From Trichobilharzia szidati (taxonomy: Eukaryota; Platyhelminthes; Trematoda; Strigeidida; Schistosomatidae), in NCBI GenBank assembly GCA_944472155.2, contig OX235271.1:23629710-23693709 (forward strand): a DNA stretch of 64,000 nt, given 5' to 3'. The translations under genes were made by a program, and so were the position numbers. The notes beneath the pieces were generated by a model. The model saw only the letters and a list, made by a program, of their open reading frames with translations, did no database searches and was not told the DNA's origin. Below are positions 12,101 through 27,100 of this stretch, piece after piece; position 1 is the first letter of the stretch, and every line of letters begins with the position of its first letter.

Positions 12101-15100
12101 CCACTGTTTATATCCAATGAACTATTATTATTATCATTATTATTATTCCCTTGGGTTCCGAGTGGAATGCATGGCTTCAACAGCACATCTCTACTTTGTT
12201 CTATTCTCTGTTATCCTCTTCAGCTGGCTAGCCACACGACTGACTATAATGTCTCATCTCCTCCTCCTCCTCCTCTTCATTCTTGAAGTGACATCCCACA
12301 CGTCGCTTCGCATTCGGATTCCACTCGAGTGATGGTCTTCACTGTGCAATATGTCATTCGACAGTAGTAGCTCAGTAGCGTGTCCTTAATCCATCTCCAT
12401 TTTCTTCTGCACATTCTTTTTATTAAGCGATAGGCTCTTGGCTGGTTTGTTCGCATAGTTTTTTTGTTGGTGATTCTTCCTAGTCAGCCATTTAATCTTC
12501 AGTCACTTCCCACTGTTTTTTTTCCTTCACGTTCCCCAGTGCTTCATAGGGCTTCAAGCTAGTAGCTTGAAGTTTCTGTAGCAGTGGTGTTTATTTTTAC
12601 AGGATGGGGTTGCTAGCCTCATGCCCAACCTTTCCTCTTCACCAGCATTATTTCTGGCTAAGCGAGGTAAAGGAATGCATCGGCCGGGGATCGAACCCCG
12701 GACCATGTGCATGGTCGGCGAGCGTCCTAACCGCTATGCCACCGACGCACCACTTCCCACTGCTTAGTTTTAAATCAGACCTTGACATTCAATAAAAGTA
12801 ACTGGAATCTAAAAACTATGTGTTAGACAGGTTACTCAACAACACATCGACAAAAACATATATACACATGCAACAAAAATCAATCTATCAACTGGAGATA
12901 AACAAATTTATACCTGAATAAGTAAGTCCTGAATCATCATTATGAGATGAAACACCTGTAACTGTCGTCGTCGTTGTTGCTGATGATGACGTAGAAGGAG
13001 AATTGAAATCAAATAAATTTTCAACTTCACGTATAACTTCATCTGACATTAACACTGGATGACTAGATGGTATGTAACAATTCAATGAATAATTTGTTAC
13101 ATCAACTGTTGGTATGTAAGTTTCAAGATTTGAACTGATAATACCTGAAATTAATTTTTTTTGTTTTTAAAATAATAATGAAAGTAAAAAATTAATTCTA
13201 AAATTCAACAGTGAAAATATTTAAATAATAATATTATACATTGAGAATTGAATTCAACAATAGAATGTTTAAGCAAAGTTCCATGTTTTACTTCAAATCA
13301 ATTTCAGTGATGGTTGGAAGTGGGCATTGATGACAATATCACTGTCAGACGTCATAGAAGTCACTCACTTGTAACCAAAAGCTTAAGAAGCTATGCATTT
13401 CGACAAATCATACTTCTTAACAAGCAACGTAGTAAAAAGTTTAGGGGGACTAGACTTTTAATGGATTTTCATATAGAAATGGGATATATTTATTTATTTA
13501 TTATTTCCTTTTGTGTTCCGATTGGGAGATAAGGGTTCAACAAAACAACTGTACTTTGTTATGTTTTCTGCTTTCCTCTTCAGCTGGGTCCATGATTGAT
13601 CATAATCTCTTATCTCCTCCTTGCATGATCTTCTCTATGTCACCCTCGTACCAACGACCCACTCCTCGCTTCCAATTGGGATTCCACTCGAGTGATGGCC
13701 TGCATTAAGCGCGATGTCATTCGATCGCCTCTATTTTCTCCTACATATTTGTAGAGCAATCGGTTCTTGGTTGGTTGGTTGCCAGCCAGTTAATTCTGTG
13801 TGGCCATTTGATCATCAGTATGAAGCGACCGATTAGGCATGCATGCACATGTCCCAACCATCTCAATCGATGTAACTGCTTCAAAACATCGTTGATTGAT
13901 TTCCCTTCCCCCTTACTCACCACTCAGCGCCTAACCTCAATATTTCTCACCATACTATATCACCACCTTAAACAGGAGATAGAACGTAGACACACATGGT
14001 CAAAGGTAGCTAGCCAGCCTCTTCATGTTTTCCACTTTCAATGTCCATGTTTCACTAACAGCCATTAAAGGAGGAAGAAGCTTACTGGTGAGCAGTACAC
14101 ACGTCGTTTGGTCGACACCCGGATATCACGTCTACGCCAAAGATGGAATAAGTTGGTCAAATGCCAAACGAGCCTTCTGTATCCATGCTGAGATTTCGTC
14201 AGAGATCATTCAATTTATTTCATTCCTCACTTCCTGAGGAATTGAATGGATTACTCTACATCAACTTTTACAGACCTTTATACTTTTACCCTGAAAAACC
14301 GTTTATATTCAATGAAATCCATAACATCTTTCATATTTGAAATTTAACCTAAAACACTAACTACTAATTTTCTGGAGACACTAGGTGACATGGCTCAAAA
14401 TCGTTGTCAATGGCTTACGCAGATGTATTCAGTCTCTGTAATCTTTCATATTCCTTTCTACCATTACTCATTCTGTTTCACTCTTATACTTGTCAAAACT
14501 CTATTGATTCTCTTCACTCATTTTCTTGTCTACCTTTGTGTGCTATTCGGAACGTGGCAACTCGAACTGGTGCCCTTCGGTGCCAAGTTCTATGTTGAAT
14601 CCAGCCAGACTAACTTTCTGAAACATTTTCTACAAAAACAGTGTTAGATCATCTCGATGATCATTATTAAAATGAGAAATCAAGGAATTTAAAGATGTGA
14701 GTTTCACTTGCTGTCTTATACAGATTGGTTTTCGTGTAAAACAAGATCTAATTCAGTGATAACGTCTCTGACCGCAGCACTGCGTCACGCGGGTTCGAAT
14801 CTCAGAAGGGACATCAGTTCCTTCAAGGTAACTGCAGATACGCCTTGCTGATGAGTGTCAACTAGCACGAAACCTAGGTCTAAGGCTTCCTGTGGCCGAT
14901 TGCCTCCAACCATCTAATACAAGATCTAATTCAATCACCACTGGACGTGATTGAGTAATGAAAACCCGAGTAGCATTATAGACTCAAGCCTACACACACA
15001 CACACACACACACACAGACATCAAGTATTGCACAGTACTCTAAAGTACAAAAGAGGAAGAAAAAGAAAAAAACACCTTCACATAACACAACTTAGTAACA

Positions 15101-18100
15101 TAAATGAAGAAGTTTTTTTGTTAAGACACTTACGTGATATCATTTTTGCATTAGGATCTATATGTTGATCAATTAATTCACTGATAATTAATTCAAAACG
15201 CATAGGCAACATTTGAGTTTTCAAGGAACGTTCAACTATGTCAATGAATAGACGATCTTGTTCTGTTGGATAGAGTGTATTATCAGTATTAGTGTTTGTA
15301 ATAATATTACGTCCAATAGTTTTTGATGATTTAACTGATTGAATTAAAGACTCTGGGATATTATAATGATGATTCGAATCAACTGTATTACTGATGATAT
15401 TATTATGAGCAGTAGCATTAGTAGTAGCAGTGGTATCATTATTTGTTAGATTTGCATTGCTATCGTCATATACTGGCGGTGAATTATTATAATCAGACGA
15501 TAAACGTGACAGCATCTGAACTGCTTGAATTAATCCCTGTTCAGATATTTTGTTTGAATCCATTTTGAATAGATGGAGAAAACGATTTGAACTGTTAAGC
15601 GACCTATAAAGATCCGTGTGAAAAAAAAGTTAACAGAAGGTAGAGATTAACACTGAATTAAACTTCCTTCTTTTTTTAAAGCAAGGAATATACACTCGAC
15701 GACAATTATCCCGGACAGTTTGTTAGGGGAGGATGCTGACAAAACGCAGAGTCTTCTGAACACCTTGAGCTGCAATCTTCGTATGTTTGGCATGCGATTC
15801 GCCCCTGTAAAATGTAAGCTGCTGCTACAGGACTGGACTACGTCAACTCCTAGCTTAGTCATAGGGAGTAAAGTGATAGAACATGTTGACCACTTCACCT
15901 ATTTGGGAAGTTGTATCAGCACCAACGGATTTATTGGTGACGAAATCTCAGCACGGATCCAAAAAGCTCCAGCTGCTTTCGCTAACTTACACCGTCTCTG
16001 GCGTAGGCGTGATATCCGGCTATCAACCAAGGGACGTGTGTACTGCTCAGCAGTTCGCTCCGTCCTTCTCTATGGCTCTGAAACATGGCCAATACGAGTT
16101 GAAGACATGAAAACATTGTCTGTTTTTGATCACAGATGTTTACGATCTCTTTCTCACGTTAGGTGGCATAATAAGGTAAGTAATGTTGACGTTAGGCGCA
16201 GAGTGTTGGGCAATGAGGGAAAATCAATCGAAGAGGATATAAAGTTACATAGATTGAGATGGCTAGGTCACGTGCTGCGCATGCCTAACCATCGCCTCCC
16301 CCTCCCGACGGGCATTACTAGCTGATATAGGTGCAGGTTGGAAAAGAGCAGGCGGTGGCCAAACAAAAACATGGAATCAATCCATGAAATCCTTGACAGC
16401 TAAACTGAGTCAGGTAGGGAGATTCAGACTTCCGGGTTGGGGCCCTCGGGACTGTAAGAATCAATGGCTGGAGACAATAGGCGACATGGCTCAAAATCGT
16501 TGTCAATGGCTTACGCAGATGTATTCAGTCTCTGTAATCTTTCATATTCCTTTCTACCATTACTCATTCTGTTTCACTCTTATACTTGTCAAAACTCTAT
16601 TGATTCTCTTCACTCATCTTCTTGTCTACCTTTGTGTGCTATTCGGAACGTGGCAACTCGAACTGGTGCCCTTCGGTGCCAAGTTCTATGTTGAATCCAG
16701 ACACACCAGACATCCCGGACACTTCAATTGACAACGAGACTTTCAAATAACTTACTTAGAGTCTAAGAGGATGATGACAAACAGACATACTGGACAGCTA
16801 GCAAGATAGATAATAATAATCATAACTGTATCGGATATCTGGTGATTTAAGGCAATCAGAGACCAGGTGAGAATCTGGATCACATATCTACTTACTAACT
16901 CCATAATGCGTCATCAACGTACTAAACCGAGAGGTTATCGCATTGAATATGACTAGGGCTACCTAACGACCTACGTACCACAAGACGAAGTGTCGGTGGT
17001 TCCCCAGTAGAGTGTTGGCCGACCGGTTATAATCGAGACAAGGAGGGAAGGTTGGGTGTGAGGCTAGCAACTCCACCCAGTAAAACAAAAACAAAAAACA
17101 CCACTGCTACTGAAACTTCAAAGCTCAAACTTCAAGTCCTATGTTCTAATCAGAATGCAAAAGGAATAAAAATAAATTGTTTTTTAAATATCTGCCTGTC
17201 TGTTTTCAACATAGAACTTTGCATCGATGTACAGCAGTTCAACTCGCCACACTCCATCCACGTAGCACACAAAGCAAGAGAAGAAAGTAGAAGAAATGCA
17301 TAACAGAGACAGTAAACAAAGGTGAGAGACAAAGGAATAGTAATAACGAAGAACAATATAGTTTCATTGGGTATTATAAGTTACAAGGAGTGGATGCATC
17401 TGTGCCATCATTCAGAACGATTTTGATCCATACCACCAATTGGCTTATAAGTATAAAACTTGGGCACTGTGGTACAGTATAACTCCATAATGGTTAAGAT
17501 TTTATTTTGATAAATCACACAGTGTTGTACAGTTATATTAACTGATGACGTTTCGAGCACAAACTATTGCTCATAATCATATCAACTTGATATGATTATG
17601 AGCAATAGTTTGTGCTCGAAACGTCATCAGTTAATATAACTGTACAACACTGTGTGATTTATCAAAATAAAATCTTAACCATTATGGAGCACCAATTGGC
17701 TTCATTGGTTTTTACCGTCCCGAGGACCCCAACCAGTCAGGAAGCCAGTCTACACCTTCCTACATGGCTGATTGGCTTAAACTAACTGTTGTGGATTTCA
17801 TTGACTGGTGAAGCCATGTTTTGGTTTGACCACCACTAATTGGCTCTTTTCCAACCAGACCTTATGTGAGCTAACATTGCCAGTCGAGGGAGGCGATGAC
17901 TAGGCATGCATGTGTAACACATGTCCTAACCATCTCAGTCTATTGATTTCCCCTCCCACCTACCTAGCACTCGACCTACGCCTAACCTCAATATTGCTCA
18001 CCCTGTAATACCAATTCATATGGGAGATAGAACGCAAGCACCTATGATCAAAGACAGCTAGTCGGCCTTTCCATGTCTTACTTTCAATGGCCATGTCTCA

Positions 18101-21100
18101 CCGACAGCCATAAAGGAGGACGGAGAAGACTACTAAGCAGTACACACGCCCTTTGGTCGATAGCCAGCCGGATACCACGTCTACTAAGCCAGAGACAGTG
18201 TGAACTGGCATATACGAAACTAGCCTTCTGTATCCGTGCTCAGATTTCGTCAGGGATCAACGCTCTAGGGCTGGCTGATGCAGCTTCCCAAATAAGTGAA
18301 GTGGTCAACGCGCTCAACCACCACTTCACTCCCTATTTGTAAGCTAGGAGTCAATTTAGCCCAGTCCAGTCATGTAGCCTCATCATCTTACATATGGCGG
18401 GAGTGAATCATATGCCAAAAATTCGTAGACTGTAGCTCAAGGTGTAACCATTATATCTCTTATTTCCATTTTCCATATCTTTACTACTCTGTAAAGAAAA
18501 AGATCATTTTTGTTAAAGAAATCTTGACAAATAGGACAGAAATCTAGGCGAGACTCTACTATGACCTTTTTAATCAAAGTGATATTATGAACATAAAAAT
18601 CGGACATAAGTTCCTTGATTTTCATTTCCAGGAACAGGTATTTCAGGTTCCTCCTCAGTAACTCAACAACAAACCATGTGCAATTCTATGGTAATGAGTC
18701 ACACCTTTTGTGTGTGAGGGCTAGTAGTGCTACCTCGTTAGTAGTAGATGGAACAGAGTTCGAACCCGTGACCCACTTGGTTGAAAGTCATGAGCCTAAA
18801 CTAATGAATGAGCCACTGCTCCACTTCATGTTCCAGCCAAGGAGAGCCACACACCTATTGTGTGAGGACTAGTGGCAGTACTACTGCCCAGTTACCCAGG
18901 TTGAAGTAGGCGGAGTGGGACTCGAACCCAGGACGCATTAGCTGTACTAAAGGCCAATGGGGGCATATCACAGGGATTAATATCCAAAAAAGAGAGAGGA
19001 GAAGAAAACACATAAAAGAAAAATTAGGCATAAACACACCTTGCACCCCATGCAAATGGCATACGATATCGACCGATATTTCGACAATAATTCACCATTG
19101 TTTTTTGTATACTTGATCCAGTTTTATAGTCATTCATATTTGTGCCAGAAGTATTTTTCAGATATTTTTCTACTGCTGTAGTTATTGGTCCACTGAGCAC
19201 TTTGTCAACACGTACAACTAAATAAAGGCTGTTAGCATGATAAGATGATGGAATTGAAAATAATGCCTGAAAAGTAAAGAAGATAGAGGAGAATACAATG
19301 GATTACTTAAAGTCATCATGTTCTCCAGTGAATTTCACTAGAATTTCACGACTGTATGCGTCCAGTAAATTACTGCAAATCAACAGATATCATATGTTGC
19401 CTAGTCCTGAATATTCAATGGTTTTTATCAGTCAACCAGAAAGTGTTATGGGGCTAATGTTAGTAATTGAGGGTATTTGACAGAAAAATTAAAGTGAGAT
19501 TTCGTACTTATTATTATTGTTGTTTCCTTTAATTCCTAGAGAAACATAGAGCTTCAGCCGAACGTCTCCATTGCAGTTGGTTCTCCGACAACGTTTTCAT
19601 CTGGCTCCACATCTGCCCACATGCTTTCATCTCCTCTTCAAATGACCTCCTCCGTGTTACCCTCGCACTCACGCCCAACTCGCCGCTTCCCGTCCAAGTT
19701 TCACTCGAGTGATGGGCTGGCGTGCGATGTCACTTGGTGGTTTTCGCATAGTATGGCCAATCCACCTGCATTACTTCCTGCATATTTCTTGCACAATTGG
19801 TTCCTGCTGAGTTGGTTCGCTCCCAGAGATCCCTCACTAATGCTGATCTTTTCTGACCGGTCATCTGATCTTAAGTATTGGGTGAAGACAGCTGTTGATG
19901 AAGGTCTGTAGTTTGTTCGAAGTGCTTTTCATGACGCATCAAGTCTCTGATCGGTATAGTAGCACTAACTTCACATTGGAGTTGACAATCCGCATCTTAT
20001 TTTACATGTTGAGTGCTGTTGACCTACAAACAGACTTGAGAGTGATGAAAGTTTGCCTTTGCTTTCTGGATGATCCACGCTTTGGTATGTATCCTCGTCA
20101 GTTCCATCCGCCTGTAGTTGAAACGATGCTCCCCACGTAGGTAAAAGGAGTTGCTTCTTTCAGATTCCTCCCATATATGCTGGCTGATTGTTGTTGCTGT
20201 TGGTCAGGAATCTTCATCTTCGTACTTACTAAGTATTATTCGTAAGTAGAGAAGATCACCCTCTCTGCTTACAGGATCCAGTACAATATAACAGTATCCA
20301 GACGTAAAACATCCACATTAACAATTAACATCATGTAAGTTACTATTTCTGCGTTCTGATTCCACGAATGACCACGTTCAACAAATCCTTATCGATTATT
20401 ATTATTATATTTCTTTATGCTCAGAGTGGAACATAGGGCTTCAAGCCACAACTTTGAAGTTTGGATAGCACTGGCTTTACTTTTACGCAGGGCGGGACTG
20501 CTAGTCTCACGTGCAACCTTCCCTCATTACCGGATTAGAGAGGTTTAGGAGTGCGTCGGCAGAGGATCGGACCTTGGCCCACTTGCACGGGTGGCGAGCG
20601 TTCTACCACTGTACCATTGATACATGCGACGCAACCTCAGTTAGCAAAAATTATCTCTGCAACCTTGGAGTAGGTTAAAAATTCCCATTAAGTCATACAT
20701 AAGGTGAGTTCAGGGAAGAGTTTCTCTTATTAAGTGACATCATTCTCAAGCTCTGCAAACATATATATGTATATTACATTGCCACAGTTATAAAATAGGT
20801 ATTTCTACAGGTTTGTTATAAAAATCAGCAGCTTTTGATAACGATTACGTAATAGAGAAAGCAGACCTTTATCAACAACTGTCTTCGCTGGCTCTATACT
20901 GAAGATCAGATGGCCGGAAAGAATCACAAACAAGAAACTATGGGAACAAACAAAACAAGAACCAATCGATCAACAAATATGCAGGAGTAACTGGAGATGG
21001 ATTGGACACTCACTCACTGGGGAGGCCGTTGGGTGACATCGCGCGTCAGGCCAGTGCTCGAGTGGAACCAGAAAAGGAAGCGGCGAGTGGGATGTCCAAG

Positions 21101-24100
21101 GGTGACAAGGAGGAGATCGTGTGAAGAGGAATTGAAACAGTATCGATTAACATGGACGCAGGTGAAAAGTACAGCAAAAGACAGAAACAAGTGGAGACGT
21201 GCAGTTGAAGCCCTATGTTCCACTAGGAACCCAAGGGAACAATAATAATGATAATAATGGAGAAAGCATTCATCGAGTAGTAGAATTAAATATATAGATT
21301 AAGTGACGTAACATAATTGACAGGACTGAGTAGAGATCGACTAGAGATGAAAGGGCGTTAATTTAAAATCAATTTCATGAAGAGTAGAAATGTCGCAGTG
21401 TGAAGGGGGATAATAATAATAATAATAATAAAATTTTAAATTATCGAGATTAACGAAAATCACGTATCATTGTAGATTCATTCGGCGATTGAATAAACTT
21501 TCTGTACACTGTATACAAAAGAAGTGTGTTCAATTGGCAGAGCAGACAACAGACATAATTTTTCACTACACTTGATATGTAATTTTCGTTAATTGTAATT
21601 TTTAAAATCTTATTAGCACCCTCCTTCCCACTGCTACATTTCTATTCTTCATGACACTGATTTTTAACTTAATCCCCTTTCAATTTTAGCTGAGTCCTAC
21701 TCAATCCTGTCAATTATGTTGCGTCACTTACCTACTTACTTCCTTACTACTCCTTTATAAAAATTATCTTCGTATACATAAAGATGATATAATTCGGGTT
21801 TAAAAAGTAATCTACGTTGCAAAAGGAATCAAACAGAGGGCTAATTATTGATGTGAATGAAGAATGTCCTGCGACAATGTACCAATTGCTGAATTCGGTT
21901 TTTCTATACTAGTCAGTCTTCTTTTTAAAAGCCAATCATTTCATCATCCTTTCTTCAGAAACTAAGTTAATTTAGCCGGAAATGAAAATAGTTTGTTTAC
22001 TATAGTTTGGTTTGTATGGGATTAGTTTTGTTTTTACGAGTTGATCACGGATTGATATCAGCTAGAGAAAAATGGTTGGGGTCGCGCTGAAATCACGAAT
22101 TGGTAGAAGTTAGAATTCATGGGCTGGTAATTGAATCAGGTCTCAGTGGCTGCTGAATGATATATGAGCCAGCTTGCCTTGTAACCGGAAGGTCCTGGGT
22201 TCGAACCCTGGTGGTGGGTTCATACTGGCGATGATTCCCAAACTAGGATGAAACAGTTCTCCAGTACTCTCTCCGGGTTTTCAATGGTTCTCTAGCTGAT
22301 ATCAATCCGTGATCAACTCGTGAAAATAGTTTGGTTGAGTTTTTAGTGCATCGTCTAGAAGTGATAAAATAATTAATTCTAGTGCTGATAATATTATATT
22401 TCAATGTGGATTTCGTCACAAACTTAGATCAGTTACAAAATCAGCAGTGGGTACTTATTGCCACCCAATCCCCCCCCCCCGCTACCAGAGATCAAACCCA
22501 AGAAGTCCAGGTTACAAGACTAGCCCGCTGACCATCTGTCTAGCCACTAGGTTGGTATTCAGTGACGCATGAATCCGAGCTTCTAGTTTGGTCCCTAATA
22601 TTATAGTGGGTGAGCACTGATGAAGAGTCGCAAACCAGGACGAAACAGATTCTCATTACGTCATGGTGTTTAGTGGTTCGCTTCATAACTGACTCAAATC
22701 CCTACAAAACTCATTCACACAACGACTTGAAAATAATACTCGGAAACTGAAGCTAGATTGCAGTAAAGTTAACAGCTTCGTACAGAAGACAAACTAATCA
22801 ACAACTTGGAAGATCAATCCCCTAATAAGTTTGTCTGGAGGATTATAAATTACTGTTTTGACACTATTTTTCCTCTCTTACTACTATGCACAGGCCCTGT
22901 TTATTACCCTTTCCTATCGGCTTTTGTATACTCTTAATAGACAGACTATTTTCCATTTGTTGATATTTCTCTTAAAACTGTAAGCAAACGATGCCGCATC
23001 CTTCAGAGGAATCGAACAGCCTTTCTTCAACCCACCCTAACCCCGGCCATGTTGACAGTTTATCTCTTCTGTGTCAAAAACGGGAAGAAAAGGAAATAGT
23101 TATGCATGTTCACAGGCGACTAATATATGTTTCAAAATAAACCACCAACAAGTTGCCTACAAGCTGTAATCCCAATAATACAACAACAACAACGACAAAA
23201 ATTGTTTTTGATGCAGGCTATTTTTGTTCCTACTTTTACTGAAGAAAACAATTTTATGCAAAATAAATTACAACATGAGAATTTCAGATAAAGAAAGCAA
23301 AGCAGAGATTAACAGCTATGTGTATTTCTATCAAGTTATCAAAAGGTAAGAACAACAGAGATTTGTGCAGAATAAAATGCTACCATAATTGTTCATTTCT
23401 CTGCCTACTCATCAGCTGCTTACAGCGCAAAGACATTATTAAGTTTATGTACAGAAACAATTTTAACATACACAGAGAATTAATTTTTAAACAAAAATCT
23501 ATATATATACTCAAATTAAAGACAGGATGAAGACATCTAGTCACCAGGGCAAGGAAAGACTGATAACCGCTTCCTTCTGAACAACGTATAAATCGCGTTT
23601 CAGGCGCTTGATGGAGGTTTTTTCAGCAAACTTGAAGACAATTGAACTCTTTTGCGTATTGATAATTTTGAGGGATCTTGTTACGTGCACCTCATTACCC
23701 GTGTCAAGGAGATGCTTGGTAATGACACTGCTGAAAGCCTTCGTTCTCTTGAGACGTAGGCTTTTTGGTACATGTTCAGAAAATCAGGGATTTACCCTTC
23801 TACGGAGTACCAAATAAATTGCCAAAAACATCCAGGTACCGCATACTATAAACAGTAGAGGTTATCGCGATTCGCGTGAAACAACCACCAGTGCTTTGTG
23901 TGCAAAAGAAGCAAGTCCAGCCACTAATATTACCCTGGTCGGCCTTCAGTGGAGACTGCAAATTCATGAATTTGTATTATTATCTTTCCTAATTTTTCTG
24001 ACATTCAGTTTGTTGCTATGTTGATGCTACTGAATTGTAATCCACTGACATTATTATTGATTCGATGTTATTTAAACAACATTAATGTTGTTAATAACAC

Positions 24101-27100
24101 TAATTCGTTCACTATATTGTATATATAACTGTAGAACCTGATGAAGAAGAGGTTATCGAAAAGAATATTCCTTGTTCAGTAACCACTGTTTTGAGAAAAA
24201 TTTTAATGGGCACTTTTAATCAGAAAGAATGAACTCTCTGTGTTGTGAATATGTTAAAATTGTTTGTGTACATAAACTTAATAGTGTCTTTAGGCTGTGC
24301 GTAGCTGAGCAGATAGGAAGCCAAGAAAATAAAGGATGGTACTATTTTATTCTGCACAAGCCACTGTTGTTCTTGCTTTATTCAAATTCATAAAGGGGAA
24401 TGAATGTATGAAGTTTATCAAAAGGTATAGACACCATCAATTGACAAGTAAACTAACCATGCATAAAATTATCATCTAAGTACAAGGTTAAAAAAATGAA
24501 AATGTCAACTGATGTCATCAAAAGCCTAGAGAAAAGAAAAGACCCAGTTTGTCATGTATGTACGAATCAATCCAAGTTGAATGGTATGTGTGAGGGGAAC
24601 CAATTGATTGTTTAATTGTAAAATGCATGCACCCACAAAAGTACATACATGATCACGTCTCCTGAGGTTAGTAAGTTAAACAGCAATGGACGAAACATTT
24701 GTCCACTTGTCCATCGGTACTCCACATTATACATATCGACTATTAAAAATGCTGTAGTCACTTCGTTTCTTATTGAAGTCAACATATAACTAACAGTTTT
24801 AGATTTTTTTCCTTTCACCTTAAAATAGCTTCATAAAGCGATATAAGCTGTACAGATGTGAAAGGTGCTTACATAGCTCGTTATGTAAGTAAAGCAAAAT
24901 CAAAAATACTCTATCCTGAACGAAGTTAAAAACACAAAGCGAAACCACAATGGGATTTCACTAGACATATTGAATTTAGCAAAAAGTTGAATTTGATTTT
25001 ATCAAAAGGTTTGTTGAAGTTCATCATGGATAGTATATCCACTAGTCGGATAGCTTGCAGCTGAATGTACACTATACTACTAGACAGAACATTACCTACT
25101 GAGATATCAAACATTTTTAGACACATGACCTTATGCCTACCATTTAAATTGTTCGTTCGAATCTGTAAATCAAACTTTACAATAATAATTTCCTTATGGT
25201 TACAGGATTCCATCATGAGCTGACAACGTTAAGAGGACCATTGGAAAACCGCCAAGAAGTACTGGACAGTCAGCTATTTCGTCCTAGTGCTTGAGATTAT
25301 TCATCAGTGCGCACCCACCTCCAGGGTTCGAACCCAGGACCTTCTGGTTACAAGGCCAGTAAGCTCATAGACCGTTAAGCCATTGGGAGCCGATCCCAGT
25401 ACAGCAGGTCGGGCATGAGTACAAATACAAGCCACCGATGACCATTGGCTAGTGCAAGTCGCTCTATGTCGTGAATTGGCAGAAGTTAGAATTCATGGAC
25501 TGGTTGGTCATTGGATCGTCTCCCAGTGACTACTGAGTGGTCTACGAGCTCGCTCGCCTTGCAGGTCCTGGGTTCGAACCCCCTGGCGATGGGTGCGTAC
25601 TGATGAAGAGTCCAAGGTACTAGGAGGAAACAGCTGCTTTCCAGTACTGCCGGGTGGTTTTCCAATGGTTCTCTAACTGATTTTAGCTCTTGATGAAATC
25701 CTGTAACCAATCAATCAAATCCATACAAAACAATACTTGAATAATTTTTTTTATTAACGATTCAAATGTTAAACCCTATTCTTCAAGGTGGATTATAATG
25801 CCTTCAATATTCTTTTTTTTTAAAAGAGCAGTGAATAACGTTCAGGTCTACTCAAAGTAGTAAATAATACACTAGACAATAAAATTCAGTCAGTACCAAA
25901 ACTAGGGAATACATACATGGTATTAGATACATACACCTTAACAATCAATCAATGTGTCTGTCACAGTCCTACATTGCGTCACGTCTCTGACTGATGTACT
26001 GAGTGATGCAAATTAGAATCTCCGAGTAGGCATCACTGCCTTTGAGTTTGTAGATACGTCTGATGATAAGCGCTAATTGAGCAACGAAACCTAAGTACAC
26101 ATGCTTCTTGTCGATAGCCTCTAACCGGCATAAGTCTACAACACAGAGAGCAGCAGCATCAGCCGTAGAATCCTTAAAAACAAAATGAACACTGAACGAA
26201 CAGCCGTTATGTCTCAGCTTAGAAGCCATGAACCTACTAAGTTGAATTATTCAGTCAGATCTTGTGCAAAGCATGTTAGAATTCAACCACAAGATAGGAT
26301 TTCCGTGATCTGCAATTCAAAACGTCTACACCAGTAAGTGAAACGAGAGGCGAAGGTACTATTGAATAAAAGTCTCAACATGATATTTTGAATTCTACAG
26401 TGTTAACGAATTTTAAATTATAATTTTTTTGGTTACAGGATTTCATCATGAGCTGACATTAGTTAGAGAACCATTGAAAAACCTGGAAGTACTGGACAGC
26501 TGTTTCGTCCTAGTTTGGGACTCTTCAGCAGTAGGGTGCAGCAGGTCGGGTGTGAGGACAAATACTCGCCTTGTAACCAGAAGGTCCTGGGTTCGAATCC
26601 CGGCGGGTGCTTACTGATGAAGAGTCCCAAACTAGGACGAAACAGCTTTCCAGTACTCCCAGGTTTTCCAATGGTTCTCTAACTAATGTCAGCTCATGAT
26701 GAAAATCCTGTAACCAATCAAATCCCTACAAACCAACACTTGAATATTATTTTTTTTTAATTAAACCAGATGTGAACCGATTTAATCTAGTCAAAATATA
26801 CTAGACGGCTCGAAACAACACAAGACTACATGAGATACACTATATATATATATATATATATATATATGTTTAGCATACATGTACACTCACACCTGCCTAA
26901 ACAAGAACTGTGCAGCAATTAATCTCTATAAGGTCAATTCAAAGTCATATGAGCGCCAATTATATATCAGACAAAATATAGTCATGATTAAATAGTTTAA
27001 TAAATAAATAAATATACAAACTTACTGAACGACATTTGTGCAAACAATCCAAAGAAATCGAATTCTGTGTACCATATGGTGAAATTAAATTATTCTGTGG

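Noticed and set aside
24137..24167. Hammerhead-like CTGATGA...CGAAAAG
   Set aside because: Stem II is only about two pairs, and neither a stem III nor a stem I could be drawn.
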